DNA from: Nocardia niwae NBRC 108934 = DSM 45340
GTDB lineage: Bacteria > Actinomycetota > Actinomycetes > Mycobacteriales > Mycobacteriaceae
Length of the DNA: 64,000 nucleotides
Assembly (NCBI RefSeq): GCF_001613465.1
Contig: NZ_BDCK01000017.1
Coordinates: forward strand, 124,001 to 188,000
Direction: 5' to 3'
Shown here: positions 1-7,617 of the stretch, piece by piece
Position numbering within the stretch: position 1 is the stretch's first letter
Layout: every line of letters begins with the position of its first letter
Position numbers and translations under genes: made by a program
The notes under the pieces: model-generated
What the model was told of the DNA's origin: nothing
Seen by the model: the letters and a program-made list of their open reading frames with translations, nothing else
The model's database searches: none

Positions 1-1
1 G

Positions 2-49
2 CTGGCGAATGGGCATCTTCCGCTGATCGAAGTGGTGAGCGCGGGCTGA
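2..49 (+). CDS. 3' end of an upstream gene (partial)
   Basis: Frame 2 is open from the window edge and ends at TGA 47-49, coding for a tail LANGHLPLIEVVSAG. A strong hairpin at 94-127 follows, as expected after the end of a gene. Too little is present to name the product. Confidence 0.45.
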   Translation: MANGHLPLIEVVSAG

Positions 50-93
50 CCCGGTCCGCACCGCCCTCGCCGCACGATCTGCCGCACCACCTC

Positions 94-127
94 AGGACCA
101 CCGCGTCGATTGCTGCGCGGTGGTCCT
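94..127 (+). terminator. hairpin terminator after the partial upstream gene
   Basis: Perfect 12-bp stem: AGGACCACCGCG at 94-105 pairs with CGCGGTGGTCCT at 116-127 across a 10-nt loop. It is followed by GTTCCGTTT rather than a full T run, which is usual for actinobacterial terminators. Confidence 0.65.
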
Positions 128-273
128 GTTCCGTTTCGACCCACCGCCGAAACATCTGCCTCCGATTGCCATTCGGCCTGGTCCGGCCGCCGGAACTCGA
201 GGCGAGAATCGTGACCGATGCGAAAGAAATTACGGTGCAGGTGATTTGGCGTCGGAGATGCAGGTAGCGGATT

Positions 274-279
274 TACACT
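274..279 (+). promoter_or_regulatory. -10 box of a likely leaderless promoter
   Basis: TACACT lies 6 nt before the GTG at 286, and there is no Shine-Dalgarno sequence in front of that GTG. Transcription would start at or next to the start codon. Confidence 0.4.
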
Positions 280-285
280 CGGCCG

Positions 286-1341
286 GTGAGCATCCCAACG
301 GAACCGATCGGTAGCATCCCTCGACCTCACGACCTGTTGGCCGCCATGGCCGACGGTTCCGGCGACGCCACCGCGCTCGCCGAACTCCAGCGGCGCGCGG
401 TCGCCGAAACCATCCGCAAGCTGGAAGAACTCGGCTCTCCCGTGGTCACCGACGGCGAGCAGTCCAAGCCGAGCTTCGCCACCTATCCGATCGCCGGGCT
501 GGACAATCTGGCTCCGGACGGGGCGATCATCCCGTTCGCCGACGGGCACCAGAGACAGCTGCCCCGGCTGACCTCGGGCCCGTTCCGCTATGCCGCCCAC
601 GCGGCGGACTATCTGCGCGACGCGCAGCAGCACGCCACCGTTCCGGTGAAGCAGGCCGTCATCGCGCCGTCGGCGCTGAGCCTGCTGTATCCGGCCGACG
701 GGATCGACGGTTACCCCCGAGAGCAGTTCCTCGCCGATCTCGCGGACGCGGCCGAGGCCGACATCCGGGGCTGCCTGGAGGCAGGTGCGCACCTGGTGCA
801 GCTCGACTTCACCGAGGGGCGGCTGTCGCTCAAGCTGGATCCCAGCGGCGGCGTGCTCGACCAGTTCATCGAGCTGAACAACACAGTGCTCGAACGGTTC
901 TCGGACGCCGAGCGGGCCAGGATCGGTGTGCACACCTGTCCGGGCGGCGACCAGGACTCCACACACAGCCTGGACGTGGACTACGTCCAATTGCTGCCGA
1001 AGCTGCTGCAACTGCGGGTGGGCGCGTTCTACCTCCAGTTCGCCAGCGAGCCGGACCCCGAGAAGGTTCTGGCCGTGGTCGCCGAGCACCTGCCTGCCGA
1101 AGCACGGGTGTTCATCGGCGTCACCGACCCGATAGATCCGGTGGTGGAAACCCCGCAGCAGGTGCGCGACCGCGTGCTGCTCGCCGCCCGCTATCTCCCC
1201 GTGGAGCGATTGGGGACCTGCGACGACTGCGGTTTCGCGCCGTTCGCAGACGACACCTCGACCTCGCGAGAGACCGCGTTCGCGAAGGTGCGGGCGCGCA
1301 TCGAGGGAACGGCGCTGGCCGCGACTGAGCTGCGCCTCTGA
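286..1341 (+). CDS. MetE C-terminal-domain family protein (B12-independent methionine synthase-like)
   Basis: A 351-residue single-barrel protein of the cobalamin-independent methionine synthase superfamily. It corresponds to the C-terminal half of MetE, with no N-terminal barrel. The zinc-site pattern is visible: His216-x-Cys218 in GVHTCPGGD, a possible Glu ligand at 255 in FASE, and Cys312/Cys315 in TCDDCGFAPF. Stand-alone members of this family transfer methyl groups to thiols such as homocysteine, but the methyl donor cannot be read from sequence. GTG start; a TACACT box 6 nt upstream suggests a leaderless mRNA. It is transcribed alone and converges on the LysR gene. A second short family member lies at 10101. 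Confidence 0.8.
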   Translation: MSIPTEPIGSIPRPHDLLAAMADGSGDATALAELQRRAVAETIRKLEELGSPVVTDGEQSKPSFATYPIAGLDNLAPDGAIIPFADGHQRQLPRLTSGPFRYAAHAADYLRDAQQHATVPVKQAVIAPSALSLLYPADGIDGYPREQFLADLADAAEADIRGCLEAGAHLVQLDFTEGRLSLKLDPSGGVLDQFIELNNTVLERFSDAERARIGVHTCPGGDQDSTHSLDVDYVQLLPKLLQLRVGAFYLQFASEPDPEKVLAVVAEHLPAEARVFIGVTDPIDPVVETPQQVRDRVLLAARYLPVERLGTCDDCGFAPFADDTSTSRETAFAKVRARIEGTALAATELRL

Positions 1342-1524
1342 TTCGCGCAACCCTCTTCGGTCGAACGGCCCGCTGGTTCGGCCGCCGAGAGCGCCGGATC
1401 GCTGAGGGAAACTGCCACCGGTGGCGGTGAACCAGGGCTCTGTCGTCGGGCGGGCTCGGGTGAAAGTCGCCGATGCGCGGTAGCGGCCCAATGCGCGACA
1501 TCCACCACGCCCTCGGCGCCCGAA

Positions 1525-2382
1525 TCAGCAACGATGCAGGGCCGTGAGCAGGGTCTCCAGGATCGGTGAGCGCCGGGCGTCCGCGCGCAGGACCGCCGAA
1601 ACCGGGATGCGCAGCTTGGATTCGGCCGGCCGCAGCACCACCAGGCCCTCGGTCGTGCTTTCCGCGTAGAGCACGGTCCACGCCTCGGGTCGATTGATCA
1701 GCTCCATCGTCGCGGTGTGATCCGGGGGGATGGGTGGTCCGAAGGTGGGGCCGGTGGGCAGCTCGGCGAAGGCATTGCGAATGACGGTATGCAAAAGGAC
1801 CTGTTCCTGTTCCGGCGGCAGCAGCAGCGGGTACGGACTCAGGTCGGCCAGGGTCACCGTGTCCCTGGTCGCCAGCGGATGCGCGCTGGAGGTGGCGATC
1901 ACCAGGTCCTCCACCCACAGTTGTTCCACCACGAGACCGGGTTGGTCGACGCGGCCGCGGATGAGGGCCAGATCACAGTCGCCGTCGGTCACCGCGGTGA
2001 TGCGCTGGCGGAAGGGTTTGATCACGAACTCGATCTCCGCCTCCGGATGCGCGGCGCGCGCTCCCGCGATCGCCGACAGCGAGCGGGTGGCGAAGGACAT
2101 GTTCGCGGCCAGCCGGATGCGCGGTCCCACCGTCCGCACGGCGGCGCGGATCGCCGATTCCAGACTCAGCATTTGTTTCGCAAGGGGAAGTAGCCGTGCG
2201 GTGGCGTCGGTGGGCACGACCGAGCGGGTCGAGCGCTCGAACAGTTGCACACCGAGGTCGCGCTCGAGCCGGGAGATCTGGTGGCTGATCGCCGACTGCG
2301 AGATGAAGCAGCGCGCCGCGGCGCCGCTGAAGCTGAGCTCCTCGCACACCGCGACGAAGTAGGTGAGCTGCCGAAGTTCCAC
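1525..2382 (-). CDS. LysR-family transcriptional regulator
   Basis: 285 residues, normal for the family. The N-terminal winged helix-turn-helix (about residues 1-60, with the family-typical stretch ARCFISQSAISHQISRLE) is followed by an effector-binding domain of periplasmic-binding-protein type. GTG start with AGGAGG six nt upstream. It is divergent from the NADH dehydrogenase gene, with 112 bp between them, so it probably controls that gene, itself, or both. The inverted repeat at 2398/2470 is the candidate site. The effector is unknown. Confidence 0.88.
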   Translation of the reverse strand: MELRQLTYFVAVCEELSFSGAAARCFISQSAISHQISRLERDLGVQLFERSTRSVVPTDATARLLPLAKQMLSLESAIRAAVRTVGPRIRLAANMSFATRSLSAIAGARAAHPEAEIEFVIKPFRQRITAVTDGDCDLALIRGRVDQPGLVVEQLWVEDLVIATSSAHPLATRDTVTLADLSPYPLLLPPEQEQVLLHTVIRNAFAELPTGPTFGPPIPPDHTATMELINRPEAWTVLYAESTTEGLVVLRPAESKLRIPVSAVLRADARRSPILETLLTALHRC

Positions 2383-2397
2383 AGCGACCTCCTATTA

Positions 2398-2477
2398 ATT
2401 ACGAATCGAGATAAGAGTCATCTGAATTATGCGCCCACACACCTGAAATATCCGCCCTCCGGATCGCGGTTCGTAAT
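2398..2477. promoter_or_regulatory. LysR/ndh intergenic region with inverted repeat
   Basis: ATTACGAA at 2398-2405 and its exact reverse complement TTCGTAAT at 2470-2477 flank an AT-rich centre. One arm sits next to each divergent start. LysR regulators usually bind two sites in such a region, so this is a candidate operator pair; the assignment is inference. Confidence 0.4.
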
Positions 2478-2494
2478 GAGAGAAGGAGGCTGTC

Positions 2495-3787
2495 ATGCAG
2501 TACGTGGAAGCGGGAATCGAAACCGCTGGTGTCGTCATTGTCGGATCGGGGTTCGGCGGGCTCGCCGCCGCCAAGCAGCTGGCCAAGTCGGGGGTGGACT
2601 ATGTGCTGATCTCCAGCACGCCCGAGCATCTGTTCCAACCGCTGTTGTACCAGGTAGCGACGGGTGTGCTCACATCGGAGGAGATCGCGCCGCCGATCGC
2701 GGGAATCCTGCGCCGTCATCGTTCGGCCGACGTGCGCCTCGGCACCGTGGTCGAGATCGATCCCGACCGGGCCGTCGTCACCTACGAGCACGAAGGCGTG
2801 CGCCACCGCATCCGTTACGGTTCGCTGATCGCGGCTACCGGCGCCAGCCAGTCCTATTTCGGGCGGGATGATTTCGCCGAGAAGACCTTCTCGCTCAAGA
2901 CCATCGATGACGCGCGGCGGCTGCGCGCGCAGATCGCGCGCGTCTTCGCCGAAGCCGCGCAGGCCGACGAGCAGACCAGGCGCAGGCTCCTCAGCTTCGT
3001 CGTGGTCGGCGCGGGCGCGACCGGCGTCGAGGTGGCCGGTCAGTTGAAAGAACTGGCGAAGCGGTATTACCACCAAGAGGTCTCGGTCACGCTCGTGGAG
3101 GGCGCGGGCGAGGTGCTCCCGCCGTTCGGCGGCGGGTTGTCGGAATACGCGAAGAAGTCGCTGACCCGCAGCGGCGTGGATGTGCTGCTCGGCACTTTCG
3201 TCACGGACATCGAGCACGGCAAGGTCACCGTCAAGGGCGCCGACGGCGTCGAGCACGGCATCGCGGCGGAGACGGTGGTCTGGTCGGCCGGCGTGCAGGC
3301 GGGCGGGTTCGCGAAGATCCTGGCGGAGGCCACGGGCGTGGCGACCGACCGGGCCGGCCGCCTGCTGATCAACCCGGACCTCACCGTCGGCGGCTACGCC
3401 GACATCTACGCCATCGGCGACATGACCTCGCTCAACGGCTACCCCGGCCAGTCGCCGGTGGCCATGCAGGAGGGCAGGCACGCCGCCGACATCATCCGCC
3501 GCAAGAAGCAGCCCGGCACCCCGTTCACCTACTGGGACAAGGGCAGCATGGCGGTGATCAGCCGGTTCAGCGCCGTGACGAAGCTCAACGAGCGCATCGC
3601 CTTCCGCGGCGTCGTCGCCTGGGTCATGTGGCTCGCGGTGCACCTGTTCTACCTGGTCGGCTTCCGCAACCGCTTCGCCGCGGTCGCGTCCTGGCTGGTC
3701 GCGTTCATCGGCACGGGCCGTCCCGGCTTCGCCGAACAGGACACGACCCCGAAGAAGCTACGCGCCGCGGAAAGCCGAGCGGCGTGA
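2495..3787 (+). CDS. ndh: type II NADH dehydrogenase (NDH-2)
   Basis: 430 residues. NDH-2 moves electrons from NADH through FAD to menaquinone without pumping protons and sits on the inner face of the membrane. The N-terminal FAD motif VIVGSGFGG (about 14-22) is followed by FQPLLYQVATG, typical of NDH-2. The second Rossmann motif, VVGAGATGVE (about 170-179), binds NADH. An AIGDMTSL FAD motif is near residue 310. The C-terminal hydrophobic segment (about 370-405) would anchor it to the membrane. The start is fixed by AAGGAGG six nt upstream of ATG 2495. It may be under the divergent LysR gene. A hairpin at 3807-3840 ends the transcript. Confidence 0.9.
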   Translation: MQYVEAGIETAGVVIVGSGFGGLAAAKQLAKSGVDYVLISSTPEHLFQPLLYQVATGVLTSEEIAPPIAGILRRHRSADVRLGTVVEIDPDRAVVTYEHEGVRHRIRYGSLIAATGASQSYFGRDDFAEKTFSLKTIDDARRLRAQIARVFAEAAQADEQTRRRLLSFVVVGAGATGVEVAGQLKELAKRYYHQEVSVTLVEGAGEVLPPFGGGLSEYAKKSLTRSGVDVLLGTFVTDIEHGKVTVKGADGVEHGIAAETVVWSAGVQAGGFAKILAEATGVATDRAGRLLINPDLTVGGYADIYAIGDMTSLNGYPGQSPVAMQEGRHAADIIRRKKQPGTPFTYWDKGSMAVISRFSAVTKLNERIAFRGVVAWVMWLAVHLFYLVGFRNRFAAVASWLVAFIGTGRPGFAEQDTTPKKLRAAESRAA

Positions 3788-3806
3788 CCGCTTCCCGCGC
3801 CTGAGG

Positions 3807-3840
3807 AATCGCGCTGCTCCGAGACTGGAGCGGCGCGATT
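3807..3840 (+). terminator. terminator of ndh
   Basis: AATCGCGCTGCTCC (3807-3820) pairs with GGAGCGGCGCGATT (3827-3840) with one G-U pair across the loop GAGACT. This 14-bp stem lies 20 nt after the ndh stop and has no long T run. Confidence 0.7.
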
Positions 3841-4054
3841 TGCTGGGTACGGCGCGGGTCAGCGCCTGCGGCTCGGGCGACCGAAAAGGGCGGCTCGCGC
3901 CACAAACCGCATGTCGGAAGCGGTCGCGATGCCGAGGGGCGAACACGGCGGAACCGTTCGGTGAACGCTCGGTGTGACAGTCGTCTCGTTCACCCAACCG
4001 GCATCGTCGCGACACTTCGGGGTTGCTGCGGCGCATTGTCGAGCTGGCTTCATC

Positions 4055-4894
4055 ATGGATATGACTACTTCGTCCGTGCTGACAGCCCCGGCTCGACCGA
4101 CGGACTCCCGGGAAGGGGAGGGACGGTCGCGCTACTCGCTGGTGGTTTCCTCCGATCTCGACCACCGCGTCGCCGCGCAGCGCCTGCGATACACTGTGTT
4201 CGCCAACGAGCCGGGCTTCCGGATCCCGGACGACGGAACGGGTTTGGACGCCGACCGTTTCGACGAGCACTGCGACCACATGCTGGTGCGCGACGACGCC
4301 ACCGGCGAGTTCGTCGGCTGCTATCGAATGCTGCCGCCGGACAAGGTCGCCGCGGCGGGCGGGTACTACACGGCGACGGAATTCGATCTGGCTCAGCTGG
4401 ATCCGGAGGGCATGCGGATCGTGGAGATGGGCCGCGCCTGCGTGGTCCCCGATCACCGCAACGGCTCGGTGCTCACCCTCATGTGGGCGGGCATCCTGCA
4501 CTACATCCAGCTCACCGGTTACGAGTGGGTCATGGGCTGCGTGTCGGTGCCGATGCAGGACACTCCGGCCGCACCGCCCGGGGTGAACGTGCGCGGTGTG
4601 CGCGACATGCTGCTCGGCAGGCACGCCTCCGACCCGGAGCGCCGGGTGCGCCCCTACCACCCGGTGATCGTCGACGGCAAGTCCCTGGACGAACTGACGC
4701 CGCCGTCGCGGCCGAAGCTGCCCCCGCTGGTGCGTGGTTACCTGCGGCTGGGCGCGGAGATCTGCGGCGAGCCCGCTCACGATCCCGCTTTCGCGGTCGC
4801 CGACTTCGTCGTGTTGCTCGGGCTGAACACGATCAACACCCGCTACCTCGACCGACTACGAGACGCCGCCGCGTCGTTCGACGGGGGACGGTGA
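4055..4894 (+). CDS. GNAT-type N-acyltransferase (ornithine-acyltransferase-like)
   Basis: About 279 residues from ATG 4055. It belongs to the acyl-homoserine-lactone-synthase/OlsB-like branch of the GNAT fold: an N-terminal region SRYSLVVSSDLDHR, a FANEPGFRIP loop, then CDHMLVRD and the core VEMGRACVVPDHRNGSV. Family members transfer a long acyl group from acyl-ACP to an amine such as ornithine. Its substrate here is not shown. The reading frame could begin at GTG 3974, but similarity to the fold starts after residue 20 of the shorter form. It overlaps the next acyltransferase by 4 bp (GTGA), so the two are translationally coupled, as OlsB/OlsA-type pairs are. Confidence 0.8.
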   Translation: MDMTTSSVLTAPARPTDSREGEGRSRYSLVVSSDLDHRVAAQRLRYTVFANEPGFRIPDDGTGLDADRFDEHCDHMLVRDDATGEFVGCYRMLPPDKVAAAGGYYTATEFDLAQLDPEGMRIVEMGRACVVPDHRNGSVLTLMWAGILHYIQLTGYEWVMGCVSVPMQDTPAAPPGVNVRGVRDMLLGRHASDPERRVRPYHPVIVDGKSLDELTPPSRPKLPPLVRGYLRLGAEICGEPAHDPAFAVADFVVLLGLNTINTRYLDRLRDAAASFDGGR

Positions 4895-5961
4895 GGACCG
4901 TGGTCTTCGACGCGCCACCCGCCACGTCCACCGCGCACGCATGGATGCCGTCGAGCCCTTGCGGCCCCGGCTGCCTGGATTCGATCGATGAGGTCGGGTC
5001 GGCGCGGGTGATCGCCCGCTTGGCCGGGGTCGCCGGACTGCTGCTCAGTTTCCCGGTCGCGAACGCGGTGATTCCGCGTGGCAGGCGGGCCTCGTTGCAG
5101 CGCGGCTACGCGCACTTGCTGCTCGGCTGTCTGGGCATGCGGTTGCGCATCGTCGACAACCGGGGGGCCGTGGACGAGCGCGGTGTCGTCGATGAGGGCG
5201 GTGTCGTCGATGAGGGCGGTGTCGTCGATGAGGGCGACGCCGCGCTCGTACCCGCGGGTTTCGGGACCGGCGGCGGCGTGCTGGTCGTCACCGGGCACAT
5301 CGGCTGGACCGATATCGTCGCGCTGGCCTCGGTACAGCCGCTCGGGTTCGTGGCGCGTGCGGACATGGTGGACTGGCCGCTGCTCGGCAAGCTCGCCGAG
5401 CTGATGCGGGTGATCCCGATCGAGCGCGAAAGCCTGCGGCAGTTGCCCGGCGTCGTGGCCGCGGTCGCAGCGCGGCTGGCCGCGGGCGAGCGGATCGGCG
5501 TCTTCCCCGAGGGCACCACCTGGTGTGGCCGCGCTTACGGCATCATGCGTCCCGCCTTGTTCCAAGCCGCGGTGGACACCGGCACTCCGGTGCAGCCGGT
5601 GCGGTTGCGGTACCTGGACCGGCACGGCGTGCCGTGCACGGTGCCCGGTTTCGTCGGCGTCGACACCTTCGTCTCCTCCGCGCGCCGGGTGCTGCGGTCG
5701 CGCGGGATGGTGGCCGAAGTGGTGCTGGAACCCGTGCAGCGACCGGGCACGGATCGGCGCGAGCTGGCCCGACGCTGCGAGGCCGCCGTGCGCGGCGTCG
5801 CTTCGCCGCGCCAGGACGCGCCGGAGACGACGAAGTGGATCGAAGCGGGGCACACCCGGGTTCGGGACCCGTCGGTATCGGTGGATGCCGTGGAAGTGGT
5901 ACGCAGGCCACGGAGCCGTCCGGCCTCGCGCGGCCGCCGGGGTACGGCGGCCGCTCGATAG
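4891..5961 (+). CDS. PlsC-family 1-acylglycerol-3-phosphate-type acyltransferase
   Basis: 356 residues from GTG 4891, overlapping the previous stop. PLSc domain: the HX4D catalytic motif is GHIGWTD, and motif III is FPEGTTW. These enzymes acylate lysophospholipid or lyso-ornithine-lipid acceptors at the membrane. A hydrophobic stretch (about 45-65, LAGVAGLLLSFPVANAVI) could be a membrane segment. An in-frame GVVDEG hexapeptide repeat (about residues 92-115) lies just before the catalytic motif. The C-terminal 60 residues are basic and low in complexity. Pairing with the upstream N-acyltransferase suggests a two-step synthesis of an amino-acid-derived lipid. Confidence 0.82.
   Translation: MRTVVFDAPPATSTAHAWMPSSPCGPGCLDSIDEVGSARVIARLAGVAGLLLSFPVANAVIPRGRRASLQRGYAHLLLGCLGMRLRIVDNRGAVDERGVVDEGGVVDEGGVVDEGDAALVPAGFGTGGGVLVVTGHIGWTDIVALASVQPLGFVARADMVDWPLLGKLAELMRVIPIERESLRQLPGVVAAVAARLAAGERIGVFPEGTTWCGRAYGIMRPALFQAAVDTGTPVQPVRLRYLDRHGVPCTVPGFVGVDTFVSSARRVLRSRGMVAEVVLEPVQRPGTDRRELARRCEAAVRGVASPRQDAPETTKWIEAGHTRVRDPSVSVDAVEVVRRPRSRPASRGRRGTAAAR
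5164..5235 (+). repeat. 18-bp in-frame tandem repeat in the acyltransferase
   Basis: Three identical copies of GGTGTCGTCGATGAGGGC at 5182-5199, 5200-5217 and 5218-5235, preceded by one diverged copy at 5164-5181. Each unit encodes GVVDEG, so changes in copy number keep the frame. Confidence 0.95.
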
Positions 5962-6304
5962 GAAACCGGGTGCGACGCCTGTCGCTCGGTGGCGCGTCGG
6001 TCGGGGACGCCGACGACGGCAGCTCGTCGGCGAGTGATGTGCGGATCGGCATGCCGGAGGCGGTGACCCATGGGGTCACGCTCGCGGGGGCGCGGCGAGA
6101 TCGCCGCCGTTGAGCCGCAGGTCACCGGGGGCCTCGACGAGATCCGTTGCTCGGCCGCTGGACCCGGAGCCGAGCGCCTCGGCCGGGATACCCTTTCTCC
6201 GCCGCCGCGCGGTCACCCGCGCATCGCCGGCCGAGGCGCGGAGTTCATCCACGTGGATCCGGGGCGAACGTCGACGGCTCGCTCCCGAAAGAGGTGGCCG
6301 GGGC
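5962..6304. other. intergenic region, no gene seen
   Basis: 343 bp between the acyltransferase and the first His-rich gene. No frame here has a convincing start and coding character. The only clear element is a 17-bp palindrome, GTGACCC-ATG-GGGTCAC, at 6063-6079, of unknown role. Confidence 0.5.
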
Positions 6305-6655
6305 TCAGAAGCCGCTGCCGGTGGGCGGGCGGAACCCGTTGTGCGAACCGGGCCTGCCCTGGTCCCAGTCGTCGTGGCGGTCACGACCGCGAAACCAGTC
6401 GTCGTCGCAGTCGGGATCCCAGGTGTGGTGATGGGTGTGATCGTGCAAACGGGCGTGATCGTGGAAACGGGCGTGATCGTGCAAACAGGCGTGATCGTGG
6501 AAACGAGCGTGATCGTGGAGATCGGTGGGCTCGAGCACGATCGGGTCGGCGAGCGCGGGCGCCGCGACGGCGGCGAACGGCATCACAGCGAGTACGGACG
6601 CGGCCGCGGCGCGTGCCAGCACACGTCGCGTAGGTCCCGGCCGACGTGGGTCCAT
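6305..6655 (-). CDS. secreted His/Asp-repeat protein 1
   Basis: 116 residues. A twin-arginine-like start (TRRVLARAAAASVLAVMPFAAV) and ALA-D cleavage region make a signal peptide of about 37 residues. The mature part has five near-copies of a hexapeptide FHDHAR/LHDHAC, then DPDCDDDWFRGRDRHDDW and a tail GFRPPTGSGF. The His/Asp density suggests metal binding outside the membrane; this is inference and no family is recognised. The start is supported by GAGAGGAAG upstream of the ATG. It is a paralogue of 7021-7356: the signal peptide, the FRGRDRHDDWD block and the tail are nearly the same, but the middle differs. Confidence 0.65.
   Translation of the reverse strand: MDPRRPGPTRRVLARAAAASVLAVMPFAAVAAPALADPIVLEPTDLHDHARFHDHACLHDHARFHDHARLHDHTHHHTWDPDCDDDWFRGRDRHDDWDQGRPGSHNGFRPPTGSGF
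6433..6522 (-). repeat. 18-bp tandem repeat in His-rich gene 1
   Basis: Five 18-bp units from 6433 (6433-6450, 6451-6468, 6469-6486, 6487-6504, 6505-6522), differing mainly at a few positions; the last is the most diverged. They encode the HDHA hexapeptide repeats on the minus strand. Confidence 0.9.
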
Positions 6656-7020
6656 CAGGCACTTCCTCTCCTGGGTTCGTCCGGTGGCCGACCGCTCGGC
6701 GTACCGGCCTCGGCCCGCTCGGGAACGGACGAGCAGCGATCAACTCGTCGATAACGTACCGCTATTCAGCGGTTCATCTCATGGGTGAAAACCCTGAAAT
6801 CTGCCCCCGACAGGGAGTTCCGACGGGAAGAGGAACGATCGCACCGCTCGCGTGGGCCGTGAGCGAGAGCAACGCGTCGTCGCTGATCGCGGCGCCAGCG
6901 GAGGTATGTTCCGAGGGCTCGGCCCGTATCAGACCATGATCGTGAGCGCCCGCATCGAGCGGAGTGGGCTGCGCACGACTCCGGGGCGGGCCGGTGCGGC
7001 CCGCCCCGGGAATGGGAAAC
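6656..7020. other. region between the two His-rich paralogues
   Basis: 365 bp. It carries the upstream region of the first paralogue (6656 to about 6800), which matches that of the second, including the inverted repeat at 6758-6773. The rest (about 6800-7020) shows no convincing gene. Confidence 0.5.
6758..6773. promoter_or_regulatory. inverted-repeat operator candidate, copy 1
   Basis: ACCGCT-ATTC-AGCGGT lies 103 bp upstream of the first His-rich gene and is preceded by AACGT. The same arrangement is found 108 bp upstream of the paralogue at 7464-7477. Conservation beside a diverged gene middle argues for function. Confidence 0.55.
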
Positions 7021-7356
7021 TCAGAAACCGCTGCCCGTGGGCGGCCGGAAACCGTGGTGCCAACCGGGCCTGCCGTGGTCCCAGTCGTCGTGGCGGTCAC
7101 GGCCGCGGAACCAGTCGTCGTGCCGGCCCCGGTCCCAATCGTTGTGCCGGCCGTTGTTCCAGCCGTCGTGACGGTGACCGCCGTGGCCGTGCCCGTGGCG
7201 GCCGTGGGCCGCGTCGACCTGGTCGGCGGGCTCGAGCACGATCGGGTCGGCGAGCGCGGGCACCGCGACGGCGGCGACCGGCATCAGGGCGAGTACGGAC
7301 GCCGCGGCGGCGCGTGCCAGCACACGTCGCATACGTCCCTGGGTGCGTTGGTCCAT
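7021..7356 (-). CDS. secreted His/Asp-rich protein 2
   Basis: 111 residues from the ATG at 7356. That start is chosen because GAGGAAG precedes it by 5 nt; an in-frame ATG at 7374 would place this site inside the coding sequence. Signal peptide RRVLARAAAASVLALMPVAAVAVPALA, then a His/Gly-rich run (HGRHGHGHGGHRHDGW), repeats of the type NNGRHNDWDRGRHDDW, and the tail GFRPPTGSGF shared with the first paralogue. Metal binding is plausible from composition only. Confidence 0.65.
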   Translation of the reverse strand: MDQRTQGRMRRVLARAAAASVLALMPVAAVAVPALADPIVLEPADQVDAAHGRHGHGHGGHRHDGWNNGRHNDWDRGRHDDWFRGRDRHDDWDHGRPGWHHGFRPPTGSGF

Positions 7357-7463
7357 CGGAACTTCCTCACTCATCGATTCGTCCGGTAGTCGATCGCTCG
7401 GCGCTGGGGCCCGCAACCCGCTCCGGGAGCGAGCGGATAGCGATCAATACACTGAACAACGTA

Positions 7464-7477
7464 CCGCTGTTTAGCGG
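7464..7477. promoter_or_regulatory. inverted-repeat operator candidate, copy 2
   Basis: CCGCT-GTTT-AGCGG preceded by AACGTA, matching copy 1 at 6758-6773. Flanking blocks (TGATCG on one side, and TCACC with CAGGGT read on the gene strand on the other) are also shared. Confidence 0.55.
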
Positions 7478-7602
7478 CACATTCAATAGGTGATTACCCT
7501 GAGATTTGGTGGTCGACTGGGCCATTCGGCCCGGAAGCCGGGGTGGAAACGCACCCCCGCGGGCGTGTGAGCAGGGGGGAATAAGCGGCAGACGGTGACG
7601 GC

Positions 7603-7608
7603 TATCCT
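7603..7608 (+). promoter_or_regulatory. -10 box upstream of iscS
   Basis: TATCCT ends 9 nt before the iscS ATG. No Shine-Dalgarno sequence lies between them, so the transcript has little or no leader. Confidence 0.4.
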
Positions 7609-7617
7609 TAACTGGTC

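Noticed and set aside
3961..4890. A plus-strand frame running into the PlsC-like gene as one 666-residue protein
   Set aside because: The first 310 codons are noise over the GNAT gene; the GTG at 4891 with stop overlap is the real start.
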